From an uncultured Collinsella sp. (lineage in GTDB: Bacteria > Actinomycetota > Coriobacteriia > Coriobacteriales > Coriobacteriaceae), in the NCBI GenBank assembly GCA_902470915.1, contig CABRIB010000035.1, positions 1 to 18,060 of the forward strand: DNA of 18,060 bases, given 5' to 3'. A program made the translations under genes and the position numbers. Below the pieces are notes generated by a model. It did not search any database. It saw only the letters and a program-made list of their open reading frames with translations, and was not told the origin of the DNA. Positions within the stretch are counted from its first letter, which is position 1; every line of letters starts with the position of its first letter. This document shows positions 13,562 to 18,060 of this stretch, one piece after another.

Positions 13562-14404
13562 CTACGCGATGGTTGCGCTGTAGGAGGCGACGTCCTCGTA
13601 GGAATCGGTCAGATAGGCGTCGATGCCGATAGTCGTGTTGACCAGGTCATCAAGACTGTCAAGCTCACCGTTCGAGAACGTGAATTCCTCGGTGGCGTTG
13701 GTGCCGGGCATCAGGTGAGCCGAGAACCAGGGGTCCTTCATGGTGCCGTTGACGTTGGTCTTGCCGGAAGGAGCGTAGAAGGTCAGGTCCTTGTCGCTCT
13801 TGTTGGTGATGTTGACGACAAAGCCGATGTCGCCCCAGTCGTCCTTGAACTTCTCGGTGATGGTGATGGTGCACAGGTCGTCATCGGCGACGGTGACGGC
13901 GGGGGAGATTTCGATGCTCTGGACGTCGTCGTCTTCGACGGCCTCATCGATCTCTTCTTCCTTCTCGGCCGCCTCGCGATCCTTCTTCACCGTGCCGGAC
14001 AGGTCCTTGTCGGACTTGGTAAAGATGAGCTTGTCGCCGTCCACCTCAAGGACGAGCTTGTCGTCTTTGAGCTTCAGGTCGTGCGACTCATCTTCGGCGG
14101 TAATCGTTACGGTGGTGGCGTCCTTGGCCTCCCATTTCAGGTCGGCGACCTCAAGGAACATGTCGAGGACGCCCGTGCCGTCTTCGTCGAGGATCAGGAT
14201 ACAGTTGAGGCCCCACTCCTTGAGCATATCCATGTACTCATCGGTGAGCTCTTCGCCGTCCAAGGTTCCACCCGAGTACTGCCAGCTGCCGACAAAGTTG
14301 GCCTTGGGGTCTTTGCCGCCGCCGCTGCAGCCCGTCAGGGCAAAGGCGAGCGCCAGGACGCATGTCAGAAATGCGAGCACGGACTTTTTGAACGTTGTCT
14401 TCAT
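13562..14404 (-). CDS. Secreted lipoprotein with two beta-rich domains
   Basis: A 280-aa predicted lipoprotein. A basic start and hydrophobic signal (1-25) end in the lipobox LTGC with Cys26 as the lipidation site. The first domain (about 36-130) begins FVGSWQYSGGTLDGEELTD and runs through LDEDGTGVLDMF; this is the style of small lipocalin-like domains common in gut Firmicutes and Coriobacteria lipoproteins. An acidic, lysine-rich linker follows (about 135-162). The second domain (about 165-280) has DUF4352-like, immunoglobulin-fold character (IGFVVNITNKSDKDLTFY). The ligand is unknown. The start is ATG 14404, with AAGGAGG spaced 5 nt; the frame opens further upstream, but only this start gives a signal peptide. 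It lies 80 bp downstream of the SPFH gene on the same strand. Confidence 0.88.
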   Translation of the reverse strand: MKTTFKKSVLAFLTCVLALAFALTGCSGGGKDPKANFVGSWQYSGGTLDGEELTDEYMDMLKEWGLNCILILDEDGTGVLDMFLEVADLKWEAKDATTVTITAEDESHDLKLKDDKLVLEVDGDKLIFTKSDKDLSGTVKKDREAAEKEEEIDEAVEDDDVQSIEISPAVTVADDDLCTITITEKFKDDWGDIGFVVNITNKSDKDLTFYAPSGKTNVNGTMKDPWFSAHLMPGTNATEEFTFSNGELDSLDDLVNTTIGIDAYLTDSYEDVASYSATIA

Positions 14405-14443
14405 GGTGTCCTCCTTCTTGTGTGAAAGCCCATAGAAGCAAAT

Positions 14444-14465
14444 GCGGGGGTGGCGGATCCCCCGC
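14444..14465 (-). terminator. Possible weak terminator after the SPFH gene
   Basis: GCGGGGG (14444-14450) and CCCCCGC (14459-14465) form a 7-bp stem with an 8-nt loop, 20 bp past the SPFH stop codon. On the minus strand it is followed by ATTTGCTTCT, a poor U-tract. Partial read-through into the lipoprotein gene is likely. Confidence 0.4.
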
Positions 14466-14484
14466 CAATTACCAGGTAGAGGGG

Positions 14485-15726
14485 CTAGGGCCTGGGCGTT
14501 CCGCAGTTGCTGCAGAACTTGCCGCCGTTTTCGCTGCCGCAGTTGGGGCAGAACCACTTGGCCGGTGCCGGGGCAGGCGCGGGGCTGCCGCACTCGGAGC
14601 AGAACTTGCCGGTGTTGGTGGCGCCGCAGCTGCAGGTCCACGTGCCGGCCGCTGGTGCAGCGGCGGGAGCCGGGGCGGGTGCGGACGCCGGAGCCGGCTG
14701 CGGGGCAGCCTGCTGCTGTGCCTGGCCGGCGGCGAACAGCTGGCTGGCATTCATGCCGCCCATGCCACCTGCCATGCCCATGCCCATAAAGCCGGCCATC
14801 GCGCCGTTGGGGTTGGCCGCCGCGGCGCGCATCGCATCGCTCTGGGCGCTGGCGATGTTGGCGGCCGCCATGGTGGGATCGCGCATGACCGCGGCCTTCT
14901 GCAGGTCCTTGATCATCTGCTCGTCTTCTTGCGAGGCGGCGATGGAGTTGACGCCAAAGCTCACGATCTCGACACCGCGCAGGTCGCGCCAGTCGGCAGA
15001 GAGGACCTCGTTGAGCGCGCGGGCGAGCTCGGTGGTGTGGCCGGGGATGGCGCTGTAGCGAATGCCCATCTCCGAAATCTTGGCAAAGGCGGGCTGCAGG
15101 GCGGTGAGCAGCTCGGACTTAAGCTGGCTGTCGATCTTGTCGCGCGTATAGCTATCGGTCACGTTGCCGCACACGTTGGTGTAGAACAGCAGCGGGTTGG
15201 TGATACGGTACGAATACTCGCCGTTGCAGCGAACGGAGATGTCGACATCCAGGCCAATGTTGTTATCGACCACGCGGAAGGGCACAGGCGAGGCGGTGCC
15301 GTACTTGTTGCCGATGATCTCCTTGGTGTTGATAAAGTAGACGCGCTGGTCCTTGCCCGCGTCGCCGCCAAAGGTGAAACGGCTGCCGATATTGGCGAAC
15401 GTCTCCTTGATGGAGTCGCCCAGGTTGCCGCTAAAGACGCTCGGCTCGCTGCCGGTGTCAAAGACAAACTCGCCGGGCTCCAGCGCAACCTCGATGATCT
15501 TGCCGTTTTGCACCACGAGCATGCCCTGGCCGTCGTTGACGGCGATGACGGAACCATTGGAGATGACGTTGTCCTCGCCGCGCGTGTTGGAGCTGCGGCC
15601 ACCGGTACGTTTGCTGCCCTTGCAGGCCAAGACATCAGCGGGCATCGATTCGCAGTAGATAAACTCCTTCCACTGGTCGGCCATGACGCCGCCGGCGGCT
15701 CCCAATCCAGCTTTCAAGAGTCCCAT
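14485..15726 (-). CDS. YdjI-like SPFH/Band-7 protein with two zinc ribbons
   Basis: A 413-aa protein of the bacterial SPFH family that includes Bacillus YdjI. It opens MGLLKAGLGAAGGVMADQWK, as that family does, and has no clear membrane helix. The SPFH domain covers about 20-280. A Gly/Met/Ala-rich stretch (about 310-330) and a Gln/Pro/Ala linker (about 330-362) precede two zinc ribbons with Cys365/367/376/379 and Cys393/396/405/408. In Bacillus, YdjI works with the zinc-ribbon membrane protein YdjG to hold a PspA homologue at the membrane, and a YdjG-like gene lies 48 bp upstream here. A role as a membrane-stress scaffold is therefore inferred. The start is ATG 15726, with AAAGGAAG upstream. 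The proline/alanine spacers suggest flexibly tethered ribbons. Confidence 0.9.
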   Translation of the reverse strand: MGLLKAGLGAAGGVMADQWKEFIYCESMPADVLACKGSKRTGGRSSNTRGEDNVISNGSVIAVNDGQGMLVVQNGKIIEVALEPGEFVFDTGSEPSVFSGNLGDSIKETFANIGSRFTFGGDAGKDQRVYFINTKEIIGNKYGTASPVPFRVVDNNIGLDVDISVRCNGEYSYRITNPLLFYTNVCGNVTDSYTRDKIDSQLKSELLTALQPAFAKISEMGIRYSAIPGHTTELARALNEVLSADWRDLRGVEIVSFGVNSIAASQEDEQMIKDLQKAAVMRDPTMAAANIASAQSDAMRAAAANPNGAMAGFMGMGMAGGMGGMNASQLFAAGQAQQQAAPQPAPASAPAPAPAAAPAAGTWTCSCGATNTGKFCSECGSPAPAPAPAKWFCPNCGSENGGKFCSNCGTPRP

Positions 15727-15774
15727 GGTGATCTTCCTTTCTCGTCAAGGGCCGGGTGGTATTGGTCAGAATGG

Positions 15775-17097
15775 CTAATCGTCCTTGTTGTCCTTCATGA
15801 CAACGGTGGTCTCGGTGTGGCTGAAGGTGTCGTGCTTCTCGGTCAGGTTGAGCTCGCCACAGTAGTAATCGGCGTGGGTGGCCTCGTTGGCCGTCTTGAG
15901 CTGGCCCACCAGCAGCACGTCTGCGATGACCACGATGATCAACGGCGCGACGATGTTGATGAGGATGCCCTCGACATCAAAGGTGAGGTAGTCCGGATCG
16001 AAGGCATTCCCACCCATAAAGAGAATCTGGGAGAGGACAAACCCGATCACAAAGAACAGCACCGAGGCGATGGCGAGCTTGGGCTTGGAGCAGGGGAGCT
16101 CGCCAACCATGCGACCGGTCTGGCCGTTCATGGCAAACAGATAACTCTTGCCGTTCCACGAAGTGGAAAGCATCCACACGGGGAACAGGGCGTAGTCGCT
16201 GTCTTCCCAGGTGTAGTCGAGCTGCTTGCTTTCGACCGTGGCATCGTCGTATTCGTCGACGACGGTCTCGCGCAGGGCCGAGATCGTACTTTCTTCCATA
16301 CGACGCTCGGCGCGCGCTTTGCAGGTTTCGCAATCCTCGTCATAGCGGTTGGCGATGTAGCCGGGCATATAGGCGACCGAGAACGGGCGCAGCGCGTCGT
16401 AGTCAAACGGCTCGATGGCGTCCATGTGGCCGTCGGGCATCTTGGAGGATCCGTCGACGGGCACGCGCTTAAACGAGATGTTTCCCTTGCGGTAGGCGTC
16501 GTAGTGGTCGGTGGTCGTGACGGTGCGGTCGGATTCCTCAGTCACGGTCTCGTTGGTCGCATCAAAGTGCACTTCGCCGTCCACGTGGGCACCGTAAAGC
16601 CAAAACGGCACGTAAACGCCTTGGACTTCGTCGATATGGTTGCCGGTGACAAAGCTTTTGGGTAGCAGGATTTTGCCCTTGTAGTGCTCCTTGAGTGCGG
16701 CCATAACGTCGTCGCGCCCGAGCTTAAACGGAATTACCAGGTCGGGTGAGAAGTCGCCCGAGAGCTGGCCGGGTGCCACGGCGGAGTTGCCGCAGTATGG
16801 ACAGGTGGTAACGGCGACGGTGCCGTCCGAGACCAGCTCGGCACCGCACGACGAGCAGATGTAGCCGGCGTTTTGAGCCAGCTCCTGCACGGCATCGTCG
16901 ACAGCAGGCTTGGGGGCCGCGGCTGCGGCATCGGCTTTGGCATCGGCCTTGTCCTGGCGCTCGCGATAGAGGGCCTCGACTTCTTCGACTTCAAAACGCG
17001 AGTCGCAGTAGTCACAGACGAGCTTTTGCTCGGCACTGGCAAAGTGAAGGGGGCCGCCACACGCGGGGCACTGATAGTTGACACTCTCGAAGGCCAT
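15775..17097 (-). CDS. Zinc-ribbon membrane protein (YdjG-like)
   Basis: A 440-aa protein with two N-terminal TFIIB-like zinc ribbons: Cys10/13/28/31 and Cys81/84/99/102. An Ala/Lys/Asp-rich linker (about 48-75) joins them. A large soluble domain (about 115-335) has conserved-looking aromatic motifs (VYVPFWLYGAHVDGEV at 161-176, LFPVWMLSTSW at 304-314). A second CxxC, Cys256/Cys259, interrupts it. Two transmembrane helices follow at about 341-360 and 377-398, and the charged tail is cytoplasmic if both termini are inside. The order ribbon, soluble domain, membrane anchor is that of YdjG-type proteins. The start is ATG 17097, with AAAGGA spaced 6 nt. It is the middle gene of the minus-strand operon, 24 bp after the DUF4428 gene and 48 bp before the SPFH gene. 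Confidence 0.88.
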   Translation of the reverse strand: MAFESVNYQCPACGGPLHFASAEQKLVCDYCDSRFEVEEVEALYRERQDKADAKADAAAAAPKPAVDDAVQELAQNAGYICSSCGAELVSDGTVAVTTCPYCGNSAVAPGQLSGDFSPDLVIPFKLGRDDVMAALKEHYKGKILLPKSFVTGNHIDEVQGVYVPFWLYGAHVDGEVHFDATNETVTEESDRTVTTTDHYDAYRKGNISFKRVPVDGSSKMPDGHMDAIEPFDYDALRPFSVAYMPGYIANRYDEDCETCKARAERRMEESTISALRETVVDEYDDATVESKQLDYTWEDSDYALFPVWMLSTSWNGKSYLFAMNGQTGRMVGELPCSKPKLAIASVLFFVIGFVLSQILFMGGNAFDPDYLTFDVEGILINIVAPLIIVVIADVLLVGQLKTANEATHADYYCGELNLTEKHDTFSHTETTVVMKDNKDD

Positions 17098-17121
17098 GAT
17101 CGGTCCTTTCCGTGCCGGAGG

Positions 17122-17859
17122 CTATGCGCCGATGGCGCCGCCGCAGTATTCGCAGCGCCCACTGGCATCGGGAATGGTGGTTGCACCGCAGAAGGGGCAG
17201 GTGACCGCGGTCTTGGGGGCCTTAGCGGCCACGACGCTGTCGCGCGTTTCCTGACGCAGCTGCACCAGCGCGTCGCGGACCTCGGTTGCCTGGCGCTTGG
17301 CCTCGCGGTATTCGATGGAACCGCGCTGATCGATGGTGGAGTCGTTTACGCGTAGGTTGATCTCGGTAAAGTACGGCGTGTTGACGTGGATGGTCAGATT
17401 AAAGTCGTAATCCAGGTCGTAGCGCGGCGGGTTGTAGCTCTCGCGCTCGCCGTCCTTGGTCTCGCGATAGATCTCGGTCCGATGCTCGTCGATATCCATA
17501 TCGCAGCCGAGTACCTGCGAGAACTCGATGATGTCGGGATTGGCGTCGCGCCAGCGGCTCTGCGAGGTAATGATCAGCAGGCCCGCGTCTTCGTCGAGCA
17601 TGATGTTGGTGCGCCCGGCAGAGAGCGTGCGCGTGGGGTTGAACGAGGCCAGGCGCTCGGCATTGGCCTCGCGGTAGGCGAGCTGCTCGCGGATATCGTC
17701 CGCGGTGCTGGAGCGATAGCCGTGGAAGTAGGGGGAGAGCTTGCCGGCGCACTCTTTGCACAGGTAGCCTTCGTTGATTTTGGTCTTGCCTAGAAGTCCC
17801 AGCTCGGTACCGCAAATCGCGCACTCTTTCTTCTCGAACATCTTGTCAAAGAAGCCCAT
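17122..17859 (-). CDS. DUF4428 zinc-ribbon protein
   Basis: A 245-aa soluble protein. The N-terminus (MGFFDKMFEKKECAICGTEL) carries a DUF4428-type ribbon with Cys13/16 and Cys34/37. The middle domain (about 70-185) is beta-rich, a form seen with this family, and contains LLIITSQSRWRDANPDI. A helical stretch (about 185-212) leads to a second ribbon with Cys221/224 and Cys236/239 at the very end. No membrane segment or catalytic motif is visible. It is the first gene of the zinc-ribbon/SPFH operon, so it probably belongs to the same membrane-associated assembly, as an adaptor. The start is ATG 17859, with GGGAGG spaced 5 nt. I found no promoter of confidence in 17860-18012. Confidence 0.87.
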   Translation of the reverse strand: MGFFDKMFEKKECAICGTELGLLGKTKINEGYLCKECAGKLSPYFHGYRSSTADDIREQLAYREANAERLASFNPTRTLSAGRTNIMLDEDAGLLIITSQSRWRDANPDIIEFSQVLGCDMDIDEHRTEIYRETKDGERESYNPPRYDLDYDFNLTIHVNTPYFTEINLRVNDSTIDQRGSIEYREAKRQATEVRDALVQLRQETRDSVVAAKAPKTAVTCPFCGATTIPDASGRCEYCGGAIGA

Positions 17860-17977
17860 AGCTGCCTCCCATCAACTGGTAGCGTGTGTCACTTTTGATG
17901 ATGGGCGAGCGCGCGATCCTTCGCGATACCCAGACGGCTCAACGAGTCTCCACAACTGGGACACATGGCTCATTTTT

Positions 17978-18012
17978 GACTAGTCGTTGGGGACGTTCTT
18001 AAACGACTAGTC
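17978..18012. repeat. Inverted repeat at the contig edge
   Basis: GACTAGTCGTT (17978-17988) and AACGACTAGTC (18002-18012) are perfect 11-bp arms around a 13-nt centre. Each arm includes the self-complementary octamer GACTAGTC. The real sequence ends exactly at the outer edge of the right arm, where adapter begins. Confidence 0.75.
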
Positions 18013-18060
18013 CTGTCTCTTATACACATCTCCGAGCCCACGAGACGGACTCCTATCTCG
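18013..18060. other. Illumina Nextera adapter sequence (not genomic)
   Basis: 18013-18031 is the 19-bp Tn5 mosaic end CTGTCTCTTATACACATCT. 18032-18046 is CCGAGCCCACGAGAC, the rest of the Nextera read-2 adapter. 18047-18054, GGACTCCT, fits an i7 index (N705, from memory). 18055-18060, ATCTCG, is the start of the P7 sequence. The order and spacing are exactly those of read-through into a sequencing adapter, so these bases should be trimmed. Confidence 0.98.

Noticed and set aside
13556..14425. A 289-codon plus-strand frame after the response regulator
   Set aside because: It is antisense to the lipoprotein gene, which has a lipobox and an AAGGAGG site. The antisense frame has neither.
14395..16665. 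A 756-codon open frame on the plus strand
   Set aside because: It runs antisense through the lipoprotein start, the whole SPFH gene and most of the zinc-ribbon membrane protein gene. Its product is Gly/Val/Ala/Asp/His-rich with no domain, as expected of an antisense frame in GC-rich DNA.
18013..18060. A Tn5 or other transposon end as a biological insertion
   Set aside because: The mosaic end is followed directly by the commercial read-2 adapter, an index and P7 bases, so it comes from library preparation.

Overview
The window reads as one end of a contig from a high-GC Gram-positive of the Coriobacteriia. A Collinsella-like gut commensal is my best guess. The reasons are the GC-rich coding sequence, strong AGGAGG-type ribosome binding sites, the gene set (LuxS, 6-phospho-beta-glucosidase, 7TM sensors with LuxR-type regulators, zinc-ribbon/SPFH proteins) and intergenic hairpins of a style I associate with that group. 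The genus is inferred from style; no rRNA or other marker gene is present.

Layout. At 376-2592 (minus) lies an OatA-like membrane acyltransferase with a C-terminal SGNH domain. Divergent from it is a two-gene ribonucleoside/ribose salvage operon (ribokinase 2779-3774, nucleoside hydrolase 3779-4753) with a good promoter and a palindromic operator. Next are luxS (4857-5345), whose promoter is bracketed by a long inverted repeat, and a DUF4867 cupin-like protein (5481-6125). An AAA-type ATPase gene with its own promoter (6321-7427, minus) sits between two diverged copies of one cassette, made of the last codons of the DUF4867 gene plus three hairpins (6072-6316 and 7493-7740). This looks like an insertion or duplication scar. 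A GH1 6-phospho-beta-glucosidase (7892-9322) follows a promoter whose spacer is a palindrome.

From 9455 to 13451 there is a tightly coupled signalling operon: a 7TM sensor with a degenerate kinase-like C-terminus, a membrane PAS/HPK7-type histidine kinase, and a NarL/LuxR response regulator, joined by 4-bp overlaps. Convergent to it on the minus strand (17859 down to 13562) are a DUF4428 double zinc-ribbon protein, a zinc-ribbon membrane protein, an SPFH protein with two C-terminal zinc ribbons (YdjG/YdjI-like, a membrane-stress scaffold without a PspA in view) and a lipoprotein.

The last 48 bases (18013-18060) are not biological. They match the Illumina Nextera mosaic end, read-2 adapter, an i7 index and the start of P7. 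The genomic sequence therefore stops at 18012, at the outer edge of an inverted repeat. The strongest biological leads are the ATPase flanked by duplicated DUF4867 tails and hairpin cassettes, and the split sensor module with its pseudo-kinase partner.
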